Assembly (NCBI RefSeq): GCF_024138125.1
Contig: NZ_CP099993.1
Coordinates: 186,001 to 250,000 of the forward strand
Direction of reading: 5' to 3'
Length of the DNA stretch: 64,000 nucleotides
From: Halorussus salilacus
GTDB lineage: Archaea > Halobacteriota > Halobacteria > Halobacteriales > Haladaptataceae
Position 1 is the stretch's first letter. The number at the start of each line of letters is the position of its first letter. A program made the translations under genes and the position numbers. The notes below the pieces were generated by a model. That model was not told the DNA's origin. It saw only the letters and a list, made by a program, of their open reading frames with translations, and did not search any database. Shown piece after piece: positions 51,834 to 60,818 of the stretch.

Positions 51834-53951
51834 TCATAGTTCGTCTGTGTCCACGGTGAGTCGCACGTCCACGGCGGCCACGCCGTCGGGCCCGGCCACC
51901 AGCGGGTTCACGTCGAGTTCGAGTATCGCGGGGAAGTCGGTCACGAGCTGGGAGAGCCGCTGGAGGCTCTCGACCACGGCCTCGCGGTCGGCGGGCTCGC
52001 GCCCGCGAGCCCCCCGGAGCAGGGGAGCCGACCGGATACCCTCGACCATTTCGGTGGCCTCGCGCTCGCTGACGGGCGCGACGCGGGTCTCGGTGTCCTC
52101 CAGCACCTCCACGAAGATTCCCCCGAGGCCGAACAGCAGGAGCGGCCCGAACTGGGGGTCGCGGTTCATCCCGATGATGGTCTCGGTGCCCGAATCGAGG
52201 TCCACCATCTCCTGTACTTGGACGCCCAGAATCGTGGCGTCCGGCTGGTAGTTCCGGGCGCGGGTCACGAGGTCCTCGAAGGCGTCGTACACCTCCTCGT
52301 CGGGGACGCCGACCCGGACGCCGCCGATGTCGGACTTGTGGAGGATGTCGGGGCTGACGATCTTCATCACCACGTCGCCCTCGATGCCCTCGGCCGCCGA
52401 GACGGCGTCCTCGGGCGTCTCCGCGATTGTCCCCTCGGGCGTCGGGATGCCGTAGGCGTCGAGCAGGCCCATCGCCTCGACGCCGAGGCGGTTGTCGCCG
52501 CGGTCCTCGGCGCGTTCGAGAATCTCGCGGGCGCGCTCGCGGTCCACGTCGAACTCCGTGGGGTCCTCGTAGTCGCGCTCGCGGATGTCGCGGTACCTGA
52601 CGAGCGCGTCGAGGCTCCGGACCGCGCGCGCGGGGTCGAAGTAGTTGGGGATGCCCCGCTCGCGCAGGACGGCCTTCGCCGACTCGGTCCGGTCGCCGCC
52701 CATCAGCACCGCGGCGATGGGCTTGCCGTGGTCGGCCTGCAACTCGGTGATGGCTTCGGCGAGGTCGTCGAAGTCGATGACCGCGGTCGGGGCCGACAGC
52801 ACGACGGCCGCGCCGACGTTCTCGTCGCCCAGCGCGAGGTCGAGCGCCCGCTCGAACCGGTCGATGTCGGCGTCGCCGATGGCGTCGATGGGATTGTAGA
52901 TGTTGGCCTCCTCGGGCATCGACGCCGAGAGGGCTTCGAGGGTCTCCTCGGAGAAGGAGGCAAGCGAGAGGTTCGAGTCGCCCACCGCGTCGGTGGTCAT
53001 CACGCCCGGGCCGCCAGCGTTGGTCACGATGGCCACGTCGTCGGATTCGGGCAGGGGCTGGCCCGCCAGAATCTGGGCGAAGTCGAACAGCTCCTGGACG
53101 TTCTCGACCCGGAGGACACCGGCCTGTTCCAGTCCGGCCTCGTAGGCCTGCTCGCTCCCGGCGAGGGTGCCGGTGTGCGAGGAGACCGCCTGCGCCCCGG
53201 CCTCCGTGCGGCCGGATTTGACCATCACGACCGGCGTCTCGGCGGTCGCCTCGCGAGCGGATTGGATGAACGACTGGCCGTTTTCGACGCCCTCCAGATA
53301 CCCCAGAATCACGTCGGTGTCGGGGTCGTCGGCCCACGCCTCGACGAAGTCGGTCTCGTCCATCACGGCCTTGTTGCCAAGCGAGACCACGTCCTTGAAG
53401 CCGATGCCCTCGTCGTTGGCCCAGTCGAGCACCGCGGTGATGAACGCCCCCGACTGGCTCATGAACGATATCGAGCCGGGCAGGGCGTTGTCGGGACCGA
53501 ACGTGGCGTTCATCCCCGAGGGCGTGCTCATCACTCCCAGACTGTTCGGGCCGACCAGATTCAGGCCGTACTCCTCGGCGACCGCGGTGAGTTCGCGCTC
53601 GCGGCTCGCGCCCTCGCTTCCGGTCTCGCCGAACCCGGCCGTGATGACGACCACGTTCCGGATTCCGGCCTCGCCGCACTCGGCGACCGCCTCGACCGCG
53701 ATTCCGGGCGGCACCACCACGACCGCCAGTTGCACCTCGCCGGGTATCGACCCCACGTCCGGGTAACAGTCCAGCCCGAACACGTCGTCGTAGTTGGGGT
53801 TCACCGGGACCGTCTCGCCAGCGAAGTCCGCCCGAAGGTTCTCGACGATGGCGCGGCCGATGGACCCCTCGCTCTCGGTCGCACCGACCACCGCGACCCT
53901 CTCGGGTGCGAACAGTCCGGCTACCCCTTCTGATCCGGTGTTCTCGTCCAC
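51834..53951 (-). CDS. acd: Acetate/acyl-CoA ligase (ADP-forming), fused alpha-beta
   Basis: A 705-residue fused enzyme converting acyl-CoA + ADP + Pi to acid + ATP + CoA. Alpha part: CoA-binding (VAVVGATESEGSIGRAIVEN) and the phospho-histidine loop SHTGTLAGSEQAYEAG (about 259). Beta part: ATP-grasp (DAYGIPTPEGTIAETPEDAV, MKIVSPDILHKSDIGGVRVG). This fusion is usual in haloarchaea. First gene of an operon with the Pta-like gene. Confidence 0.88.
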   Translation of the reverse strand: MDENTGSEGVAGLFAPERVAVVGATESEGSIGRAIVENLRADFAGETVPVNPNYDDVFGLDCYPDVGSIPGEVQLAVVVVPPGIAVEAVAECGEAGIRNVVVITAGFGETGSEGASRERELTAVAEEYGLNLVGPNSLGVMSTPSGMNATFGPDNALPGSISFMSQSGAFITAVLDWANDEGIGFKDVVSLGNKAVMDETDFVEAWADDPDTDVILGYLEGVENGQSFIQSAREATAETPVVMVKSGRTEAGAQAVSSHTGTLAGSEQAYEAGLEQAGVLRVENVQELFDFAQILAGQPLPESDDVAIVTNAGGPGVMTTDAVGDSNLSLASFSEETLEALSASMPEEANIYNPIDAIGDADIDRFERALDLALGDENVGAAVVLSAPTAVIDFDDLAEAITELQADHGKPIAAVLMGGDRTESAKAVLRERGIPNYFDPARAVRSLDALVRYRDIRERDYEDPTEFDVDRERAREILERAEDRGDNRLGVEAMGLLDAYGIPTPEGTIAETPEDAVSAAEGIEGDVVMKIVSPDILHKSDIGGVRVGVPDEEVYDAFEDLVTRARNYQPDATILGVQVQEMVDLDSGTETIIGMNRDPQFGPLLLFGLGGIFVEVLEDTETRVAPVSEREATEMVEGIRSAPLLRGARGREPADREAVVESLQRLSQLVTDFPAILELDVNPLVAGPDGVAAVDVRLTVDTDEL

Positions 53952-54305
53952 GAGTGTGAGTTCGCCGGGTTCTCGCTTAAAAGTGGCGTCCGGTTCCGAG
54001 CGACCGGGAATCGGCTCGCCGGACTTCCGCCCGAATCCCGGGAGCCTCGGCCGCGAACGGTCCCCGACCGACGGACCGTAAGCGGTTCCTGACCGGTTTC
54101 AGACCGGGTCATCGCACGCCGTCGCCCGTCGTCGCTCCTCTCGCCCGCCGTCGAACGCCGTCGCTCTTCTCGCCCGCCGTCGCACGCCGTCGCCCGTCGT
54201 AACGAGGACTATTTACTCGGAAGCGAAATCAAAATCTGTGTCCTCGACGGGGTGAGAGCGGTAAATGGTGCATAATTATACGTCCGCGTACGCTGTCTTC
54301 ACTCG
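53952..54305. other. Divergent promoter region with 29-bp tandem repeat
   Basis: It contains two 29-bp tandem units (54131-54188) plus partial flanking copies. An AT-rich segment with CATAATTATACG (about 54270-54281) is a good TATA box for the PEPCK gene, giving a near-leaderless start. No gene seen. Confidence 0.55.
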
Positions 54306-55817
54306 ATGTCAGAATCCGGGACCAGAACACTCCCGACGGCACTCCCCGACCCGGCCGACGCCGACAACGTCGCGTACGACCCGTCGCTCGACCGGCTGCG
54401 CGAGTTCTCGTCGAACCTCGAAACCACGACGGAGTTCGGCTCGCCGTCGTACGTGAGCGACGAGCGCTCGCGTAACGCCGACAAGACGAAGAACGCCGTC
54501 GACGACGACTTCGACGCGAGCGACTACGCCCGCATCGAGGACGCCGTCGAACACGCCAGCGAGGCCGAGATGGTCTGCGTCGACCGCCGGATGGGCCGCC
54601 ACCCCGACCACTCCTACGTCTGTCGCCTCTACGTCTCGAAGGAGTACGCCCGCATCGCGCTGGCGTGGGCGAAGCTGTTCGAGCCTGTCTCCGGCGACGC
54701 CGACCCCGACTTCGTGACGGTGCAGGTCCCCGAGTACGACGAGACCGCCATCCGCATCCTGCCAGAGGAGGGCGTGACCGCGGTGCTGGGAAGCGACTAC
54801 ACCGGCGAGGCCAAGAAGTCGTTCCTCCGGCTGTTCATGTACTACGCCAAGAAGCAGGGCGGCCTCGGCCTCCACGCCGGGAGCAAGCGCGTGACCCTCC
54901 AGCACGACGACGACGGCGACCTCGACGAGGTGGGCCAGCTGTTCCTCGGCCTCTCGGCCACCGGCAAGTCCACCCTGACCGCCCACGGCCTCTGGCTCGA
55001 CGACCCCGAGGAGGCCACCATGCTTCAGGACGACGTGTGCGCCCTACTCCCCGACGGGACCGTCGCCGGGAGCGAGGGCAACGGGCTGTACGTCAAGACC
55101 ATCGGGCTGGACGCCGACGAACAGCCCGCGATGTACGACGCCGTGACCGACGAGTCGGCGGTGCTGGAGAACGTCGACGTGGCCGACGACGGGACGGTCG
55201 ACTTCGACAGCGACCGCCACACCTCGAACGGCCGGGCGGTCATCTCCCGGGAGTGCCTCTCGTCGGCGGGCGAGGACATCGACCTCGACTCGGTCGACCA
55301 GGTGTTCTTCATCACGCGCAACCCCACGATGCCGCCGGTCGCGAAGCTCTCGCCCGAGGAGGCCGCCGCGGCGTTCATGCTCGGCGAGTCGATACAGACC
55401 AGCGCGGGCGACCCCTCGAAGGCTGGCGAGTCCATCCGCGTGGTCGGCACCAATCCCTTCATCCTCGGGTCGAAGGGCGAGGAGGGCAACCGCTTCCGGG
55501 ACCTCGTCGCCGACCTCGACGTGGACTGCTTCGTGATCAACACCGGCCACCTCGGCGAGCGGTCGACGGACGTGGGCGTCGCCGAGTCGGTGACCATCCT
55601 CCGCGAGATAGCGCGCGGGACCGTCGTGTGGCGCAACGACGAGACGCTGGGGCTCACGATTCCGGCCGAGGTGCCGGGGATGGACATCGAGGAGTTCTAC
55701 GTCCCCGACCACGTCGAGGACTTCGAGCGCGAACAGGAGCGGATGCGGACCGAGCGGCGCGCCCACCTCTCGACGTTCGAGGACCTCGACGACGAGATCG
55801 AAGACGCCGTGTACTGA
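54306..55817 (+). CDS. pckA: Phosphoenolpyruvate carboxykinase (ATP)
   Basis: A 503-residue ATP-type PEPCK converting oxaloacetate + ATP to PEP + CO2, the entry step of gluconeogenesis. P-loop GLSATGKST (about 216-224), metal-binding LQDDVCALLPDG, and ITRNPTMPPVAKLSPEEAAA are visible. Length suits the family. Located divergently from the ADP-forming acyl-CoA synthetase, which suits growth on acetate-type substrates. Confidence 0.88.
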   Translation: MSESGTRTLPTALPDPADADNVAYDPSLDRLREFSSNLETTTEFGSPSYVSDERSRNADKTKNAVDDDFDASDYARIEDAVEHASEAEMVCVDRRMGRHPDHSYVCRLYVSKEYARIALAWAKLFEPVSGDADPDFVTVQVPEYDETAIRILPEEGVTAVLGSDYTGEAKKSFLRLFMYYAKKQGGLGLHAGSKRVTLQHDDDGDLDEVGQLFLGLSATGKSTLTAHGLWLDDPEEATMLQDDVCALLPDGTVAGSEGNGLYVKTIGLDADEQPAMYDAVTDESAVLENVDVADDGTVDFDSDRHTSNGRAVISRECLSSAGEDIDLDSVDQVFFITRNPTMPPVAKLSPEEAAAAFMLGESIQTSAGDPSKAGESIRVVGTNPFILGSKGEEGNRFRDLVADLDVDCFVINTGHLGERSTDVGVAESVTILREIARGTVVWRNDETLGLTIPAEVPGMDIEEFYVPDHVEDFEREQERMRTERRAHLSTFEDLDDEIEDAVY

Positions 55818-55895
55818 GGCGGGCGGTCGCGGCGTACCGAGCCTCGACCGCGGCGCTCGTCTCGAACGGTTCGGGAGTGAGCGCCCGGAAAGCGG

Positions 55896-56219
55896 CTACA
55901 GTTCGGCCGCGAGCGTCAGGATTCGCTCGATCCGCTCGTCGGACTGGTATCGGACCGTGCCCGACCGCGGGTCGTGCTCGACCAGTCCGTGGCGCTCCAG
56001 CTTCGGCAGGTGGACGTGATGCAGTCTCGCCCGGACTACCCCGGTCGACGGTGACTCCGCTTCGCCGCCGTCGGCCACGACGCGGGTGAGGTGGCGGCTC
56101 AGCTCCTCGACCGTCGCCACCTCGGTTTCGGCGGAGACGAACCGGTCGAGTATCGCGCGTCGTTCCCGACTCGCGAGCAGGGCGAACTCCCGGTCGAGTC
56201 GGTCTGAGTCGTCGTGCAT
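55896..56219 (-). CDS. Winged-helix regulator (DUF7344-like)
   Basis: A 107-residue protein: helix-turn-helix (EFALLASRERRAILDRFVSA, VEELSRHLTRVV) and wing (HVHLPKLERHGLVEHDPRSG). This is the haloarchaeal DUF7344 type. ATG 56219 (MHDDSDRL) fits the fold better than 56243. Confidence 0.7.
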   Translation of the reverse strand: MHDDSDRLDREFALLASRERRAILDRFVSAETEVATVEELSRHLTRVVADGGEAESPSTGVVRARLHHVHLPKLERHGLVEHDPRSGTVRYQSDERIERILTLAAEL

Positions 56220-56243
56220 TGTGGAGATGAGTCCTCGATTCAT

Positions 56244-56833
56244 CGAGCTACGTTCCCGATGGACCTTCGCCAGCCTGTTTCGACCGTGAGGTCTTGCCAG
56301 TGGCGTTGTCCCGCCTCATCACGCTCTGTTCATATCACCGATACTTTCTCGACGAATCGCACCTGAGGCGTCGAGTCGTCGGGTCTGGACAGTCACCCGT
56401 TTCCTCACACGCCCGGGACCAAATCGAGCGCACGGCCGGACGGTCCGGTCGAGTCCGTCGTCGTCCCCGTCGACCATAGGCGTCGCTCGACGGTCGGTTC
56501 CAGCGACCCGCCCGGCGGTCTCCGTCGAGCGAGGTCGGTACTCTCGCAGGAACCTGCCGGGAAGGGCAGGTTCGGCGCACAGCAAGTCGTGGTTGGGACA
56601 CTGCCGACTGCGCGCCACCTGTCCGTTGGGTTCCCATCCGTATGTAGCTTGTGTGATTAACTGAGTAAACGAATTCGAATCGAGTACCCCTTCGGGGGAG
56701 AAAATCGACACTTCGGGTTCATGTTCGGGGCGCGTTTCCGGCCAGCGGCCCCTCGCCGCGCAACAGGACAACGACTAAACGGCGCGACACCGTATTTTCG
56801 GTAACTCCGGGACAGCCCGGTGGTTGGGACACT
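56244..56833. other. 590-bp intergenic region without a convincing gene
   Basis: It holds a hairpin (AACCTGCC/GGCAGGTT, 56551-56572) and two exact 14-bp copies GTGGTTGGGACACT at 56589-56602 and 56820-56833, the second abutting the TrmB start codon. TATTTTCG (about 56793-56800) is the likely TATA region. Open frames here are arginine-rich and unlikely to be real. Confidence 0.5.
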
Positions 56834-57631
56834 ATGGCGGAAATCGACACACAAGCGGAGGCCGCTGGATTGCTTCAGCAACTCGGCCTCAAAGAGTACG
56901 AAGCGAAGTGTTTCGTCGCCCTGACGCGGATGGACACGGCGACTGCGAAGGACATCAGCGAGATCACCGACGTGCCCCGGACCCGGGTCTACGACGCGAT
57001 TCGGGTTCTAGAGGCTCAGGGTCTCGTCGAGATTCAGCACACGAACCCCCGCCAGTACAGGGGGGTTCCGCTCGACGAGGCGGCTCGGACCCTCCGACGG
57101 CAGTACGAGTCCCGAATCGACGAGCTTCAGGAGGCGCTGACCGCCATCGAACCAGCCGAGACCAACGACGAGCAGGTGACCCACGAGGTGTGGTCGCTCT
57201 CGGGCACCGACGGCATCACGAGTCGCTCGCTACAGCTCCTCGACGAGGCCGACACCGAGGTGCTGTTCATCATCAGCGAGGACTCGCTCGTGACCGACGA
57301 GACAATCGAGACGCTCCAGACCGTCACCGCGCGGGGCGTCGACGTGCTCGTCGGAACGGTCACCACCGAGATGCGCGACCGACTGCGCGAGCGCGTCCCC
57401 GACGCGGAGGTGTTCCTGTCCGAACTGGAGTGGCTCCACGCCGCCGACGACCAGATAGCTATCGGGCGGATGCTCTTGGTCGACGAGAGCACCATCCTGC
57501 TGAGTTCCCTCGACGAGTCGAAGGGCACGGAGAAGGCCATCTTCGGGCGGGGCTTCCAGAACGGACTCGTCGTCATCACCCGGCGGCTCATGGCGACCGG
57601 ACTGCTCCCGACTCGCGACCCCGGGAAGTGA
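56834..57631 (+). CDS. TrmB-family transcriptional regulator
   Basis: A 265-residue regulator: TrmB winged helix (LGLKEYEAKCFVALTRMDTA, DVPRTRVYDAIRVLEAQG; about 15-85), coiled dimer helix, and C-terminal PLD-like domain. Similar to the RND-linked regulator at 25800-26708. The 14-bp repeat at its start suggests autoregulation. Confidence 0.85.
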   Translation: MAEIDTQAEAAGLLQQLGLKEYEAKCFVALTRMDTATAKDISEITDVPRTRVYDAIRVLEAQGLVEIQHTNPRQYRGVPLDEAARTLRRQYESRIDELQEALTAIEPAETNDEQVTHEVWSLSGTDGITSRSLQLLDEADTEVLFIISEDSLVTDETIETLQTVTARGVDVLVGTVTTEMRDRLRERVPDAEVFLSELEWLHAADDQIAIGRMLLVDESTILLSSLDESKGTEKAIFGRGFQNGLVVITRRLMATGLLPTRDPGK

Positions 57632-57750
57632 AGAAGCCGAGCGCCGAAAACGGGGGGAGCCGCCGATTCGGACCTCGGCAGTGACGACTCTTTCAATCGC
57701 GGTCGACGACGAATGCTCGAAAGGGTGGGTGGTCGCGCGCGAGGACGCGG

Positions 57751-57966
57751 TCAATCGCGCGAGCAAGTGTCGATTCCCAACAGCGCGTTCACCCCGCAGA
57801 ACCGCGTGGCGGCGTTGAACAGCAGGGCCGACCCCGCGAGCGCCGCGGCGATTGCGACGGTCGCGTACCCTTGGACGAACGCACCGACCGCCGCGACGGC
57901 TAGCGCACCGCCGAGGACCGCGCGGGCCGCGCGGTCGCGCCCGCCGACGTTCGGTTCGAGTGTCAT
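57751..57966 (-). CDS. Small membrane protein (DUF2892/YgaP-type)
   Basis: A 71-residue protein with two hydrophobic segments and the DUF2892 pattern: N-terminal NVGGRDRAARAVLGGALAVA and C-terminal FNAATRFCGVNALLGIDTC. Such domains often accompany rhodanese or sulfur proteins; none is adjacent here. Confidence 0.75.
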   Translation of the reverse strand: MTLEPNVGGRDRAARAVLGGALAVAAVGAFVQGYATVAIAAALAGSALLFNAATRFCGVNALLGIDTCSRD

Positions 57967-57997
57967 GGTCGAGTTGGAGGCCTCCGAACAGTTAACT

Positions 57998-58462
57998 CTA
58001 CTGTCGGCCGAGCGAGTCGGACCCACCACCCACCGATTCGCGCTCGTGTGCCCGCCGGACCGCCCGTTCCAGCGGGTCGCGCTCGCGAGCGTACCGGAGG
58101 TGCGAGTCACACTCGCAGTCCGAGGCCCCGAGACCCGCGACGGTCTCGGCGTCGAGGTCGCCGTCGGTGTCGAGGCGTCGACTCACGGCACACTCGGCGT
58201 CCACGCCCACCGACTTCACGACTCCGGCGACCCGGCTCGCGGGGTAGCCCAGCAGGTAATCGACGTGCCAGTGGCGGGCGTCGCGCTCGCCCGCGGCGAG
58301 TTCGCGGTGGCGCTCGATCCGCGCGAACCCGCCCGGTCCGAACGCGGTGCCGGTGTAGGCGTACCACCCCGCAGCGAGGTCGCGCTCGCCCGCCGCGCCG
58401 AACTCGACGGTCGCGGCCTCGTCGAGGGCGATCAGGAGGGTGTAGGTTCCCTTCCCGGTCAT
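57998..58462 (-). CDS. DUF123 (GIY-YIG-like) protein
   Basis: A 154-residue protein with the DUF123 layout: GTYTLLIALDEAATVEFGAA, GWYAYTGTAFGPGG (the GIY-YIG-like pair), HWHVDYLLGYP, and CDSHL near the C-terminus. It probably binds or cuts nucleic acid; activity unproven. Start overlaps the upstream stop (ATGA), coupling it to the DUF4149 gene. Confidence 0.8.
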   Translation of the reverse strand: MTGKGTYTLLIALDEAATVEFGAAGERDLAAGWYAYTGTAFGPGGFARIERHRELAAGERDARHWHVDYLLGYPASRVAGVVKSVGVDAECAVSRRLDTDGDLDAETVAGLGASDCECDSHLRYARERDPLERAVRRAHERESVGGGSDSLGRQ

Positions 58463-58881
58463 GATGGGAGGTGCGAGACGACGAGTGCCGCCGCGACCGC
58501 GAGCATGGTCACGGCGTTGAGCGCGACCGACTGCTTGTGGTACCTCGCGAAGGCGTCGTCGCCCGCGTCCTCCATCTTCGGGATGAGGACCTGCCGGGCG
58601 TAGAGGTCGAGCGCGACGCCCACAAGCGGGAGCGCGACGAGCGCGAGGCCGTCGTAGGGGCCGATTCGAACCGCGAGCGCGGCCCCGGACGCGACGACCC
58701 CCAGCGCCGCCCCGAACGAGTAGTACTTCGGGAAGATGGCGTTGACGACCCGTCCGGCGTCGTCGCCCAGCACGTCGAAGGTCGTCGGCGCGGCGACGAA
58801 CGAGAAGAAGACGATGCTCCCGAGCCAGACGCCGAGGCTGGCGTCCACGAGGGTTTCGAGTGCGGTCTGGAGGAGGCTCAT
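58459..58881 (-). CDS. DUF4149 / TMEM205-like membrane protein
   Basis: A 140-residue protein with four hydrophobic segments; start LQTALETLVDASLGVWLGSI and FFSFVAAPTTFDVLG, both typical of DUF4149. Function unknown. ATG 58881 is preferred to 58911. Confidence 0.75.
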   Translation of the reverse strand: MSLLQTALETLVDASLGVWLGSIVFFSFVAAPTTFDVLGDDAGRVVNAIFPKYYSFGAALGVVASGAALAVRIGPYDGLALVALPLVGVALDLYARQVLIPKMEDAGDDAFARYHKQSVALNAVTMLAVAAALVVSHLPS

Positions 58882-59274
58882 GTGCGGGAGTTCGGACGCG
58901 CGCGGAATCAACGGTTCGGATGCGGTGAGGAGTACGTCGCGTGCGAAACGGGTACGTCGCGTGCGGAAGAAGCGCCCGAAGTTGCGGGAGAGACCGCCCG
59001 AAGTTGCGGGAGAGACCGCCCGAAGTTGCGGGAGAGACCGCCGAGCCGCTAGCTACTCCCGGTACCTGTGAGACCGCACCCGCACCGCATCCGCACCGCA
59101 TCCGCACCGCATCCGCACCGCGCCCCCGTTCCTCCCCGCGTGCGTCTGCGCTCGCGGTGCGAGCGCAGACGCGGCGCGTCCTGTGGCCGGTGAAGATTCG
59201 CGTTTCCCGCGGTCGGTGAAGATTCGCGTTTTCGGTGGTGAGCGAAAATCCGTATCCCGGCGGAAACCGACGAC
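58882..59274. other. Repeat-rich intergenic region
   Basis: It contains three 22-bp tandem units (58973-59038: CGCCCGAAGTTGCGGGAGAG...), the 33-bp dispersed repeat (59048-59080), about four 11-bp units CCGCACCGCAT (59080-59121), a palindrome around 59143-59170, and two copies of CGGTGAAGATTCGCGTTT (59188, 59214). No gene seen. Confidence 0.65.
59048..59080. repeat. 33-bp dispersed repeat, copy 2
   Basis: Matches 145-177 at 31 of 33 positions in the same orientation. Confidence 0.6.
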
Positions 59275-59751
59275 TCACTCGGCCACGTCGGCCACCTCGC
59301 CGCCCGACAGCTCCCGGAGTCGGTCGGGGTCGATGGGGAAGACCGCCTCCGGGGTCCCCGCGGCGGCCCACACCGTCTCGAAGTCGGTCAGCGTCTCGTC
59401 GACGTACACCGGCACCTCGGTGTCGTGGCAGAACGGCGGGACGCCGCCGATGGACCACCCGAGGACCGCCTTGATCTCGCCAGCGTCGGCCAACTCGACC
59501 GCGTCCTCCGGAATTCCGCGCAGGTCGGCGACCTTGGCCTCGCTGACGCGGTTCGCGCCGCTGGTGACGACCACGACCAGCGCGTCGTCGGCACGCATCG
59601 CGATGCTACTGGCTATCTGGGCCACGTCGCATCCCACCGCAGCGGCGGCGTCTTCGGCGGTCTTGGTCCCCTCGGGGAACTCGTGGACGTCGACGTCGAA
59701 GTCGTACTCGCGGCTCGCGCGGTCGGCGAACTCCTCGGCTCGTTCGTGCAT
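59275..59751 (-). CDS. YbaK/ProX-type aminoacyl-tRNA deacylase
   Basis: A 158-residue YbaK/EbsC-fold protein with KTAEDAAAAVGCDVAQIASS, a conserved lysine region and GWSIGGVPPFCHDTEVPVYV. The family hydrolyses mischarged tRNA such as Cys- or Ala-tRNA(Pro). Start at ATG 59751 (MHERAEEF). Confidence 0.85.
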   Translation of the reverse strand: MHERAEEFADRASREYDFDVDVHEFPEGTKTAEDAAAAVGCDVAQIASSIAMRADDALVVVVTSGANRVSEAKVADLRGIPEDAVELADAGEIKAVLGWSIGGVPPFCHDTEVPVYVDETLTDFETVWAAAGTPEAVFPIDPDRLRELSGGEVADVAE

Positions 59752-59848
59752 GCCAGGGGTTGTGTGGCCGCGGGTCAAATAGTTCGGGGAACGGGAACCC
59801 GGCCCACACCTCCGGAAGGGATTTACCGCGGTCGTCTGAACTCCGACC

Positions 59849-60409
59849 ATGCCCGGACCCGTCTTCCTGGAGGGCGAGACCGTCTCCCTCCGACCGGTAG
59901 AGCGCGAGGACATCGAGTTCCTCCACCGCGTGATGAACGACCGCCGCGTCTGGCGGCCCGCGCTCGACATCGACCCGATGAACGCCGAGCAGGGCGAGGA
60001 GTTCTTCGAGACCGTCATCACGAACGGCGACGGCGTTCACTGTCTGGCCTGTGACGGCGAGGAGCCGCTGGGCGTCGTCACGCTCGCGTTCTCCCAGTAC
60101 GGCCCCGACGAGACCTCGCGGGCGCGGTCGGCCGAACTCGCCTACTGGTTCGCCCCCGAACACCACGGGCGGGGGTACGGCTCGGACGCCGCGGCCCGGA
60201 TGGTCCGGTACGCCTTTGAGGACCGGAACCTCCGGCGGCTGAGCGCCCGGCTCGGGAGCTTCAACGACGCCTCCCGCGGCCTGCTCGAATCGCTGGGCTT
60301 CGAGCGCGAGGGACGCCTTCGCGAGGCGGCGTGGTACCGCGGCGAGTACCACGACATGCTCGTGTACGGACTCCTGCGGAAGGACTGGGACGCGAGCGAG
60401 AGCGAGTAG
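59849..60409 (+). CDS. GNAT acetyltransferase (RimJ/RimL type)
   Basis: A 186-residue acetyltransferase with HHGRGYGSDAAARMVRYAF (about 108-126) and NDASRGLLESLGFEREG. Paralogue of 35045-35575. TATA-like ATTTACCG at about 59820 fits a near-leaderless start. Confidence 0.85.
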   Translation: MPGPVFLEGETVSLRPVEREDIEFLHRVMNDRRVWRPALDIDPMNAEQGEEFFETVITNGDGVHCLACDGEEPLGVVTLAFSQYGPDETSRARSAELAYWFAPEHHGRGYGSDAAARMVRYAFEDRNLRRLSARLGSFNDASRGLLESLGFEREGRLREAAWYRGEYHDMLVYGLLRKDWDASESE

Positions 60410-60428
60410 GTACTCGCTCGGCCGAGCC

Positions 60429-60737
60429 TCACTCCCCAGAGCCCGCCCCTCCCGTCTCGGCGAGTCGCTCCTCGTACTTCGCGAGCGCGGCGTCGAGCGC
60501 CGCGCTCGCGTCGGTATCGGTCGAGTCGGCGAGCGCGAGCAGTGCGAAGATGGCGTCGCCGAGTTCGTCCTCCGAGAGCGCGAGCGCGTCGGGGTCACCG
60601 CCGTAGTCGGTCGAGACGGTGGCGTCCTTGGCGAGTTCGCCGAGTTCCGAGACCAGATCGAGCAGGCGGAACGCGGGCGGTGCGTCGAGGTCGTGGTCGT
60701 CGACGAATTCGGCGACGCGGCGCTGTGCGTCCTCCAT
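60429..60737 (-). CDS. MazG-like nucleotide pyrophosphohydrolase
   Basis: A 102-residue protein with MazG metal motifs SELGELAKDA (about 30-39) and DELGDAIFALLALA (about 57-70). It probably hydrolyses (d)NTPs to monophosphates and cleans nucleotide pools. ATG 60737 keeps the usual short N-terminus; 60767 is possible. Confidence 0.8.
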   Translation of the reverse strand: MEDAQRRVAEFVDDHDLDAPPAFRLLDLVSELGELAKDATVSTDYGGDPDALALSEDELGDAIFALLALADSTDTDASAALDAALAKYEERLAETGGAGSGE

Positions 60738-60818
60738 GGTCGGGAGTGGGCGGGTCGCCCCGTTCAATCCTCCGAAATCGCGCTGGCCGACTCCGGACGC
60801 GCGAGCGGCCCGACCGCG

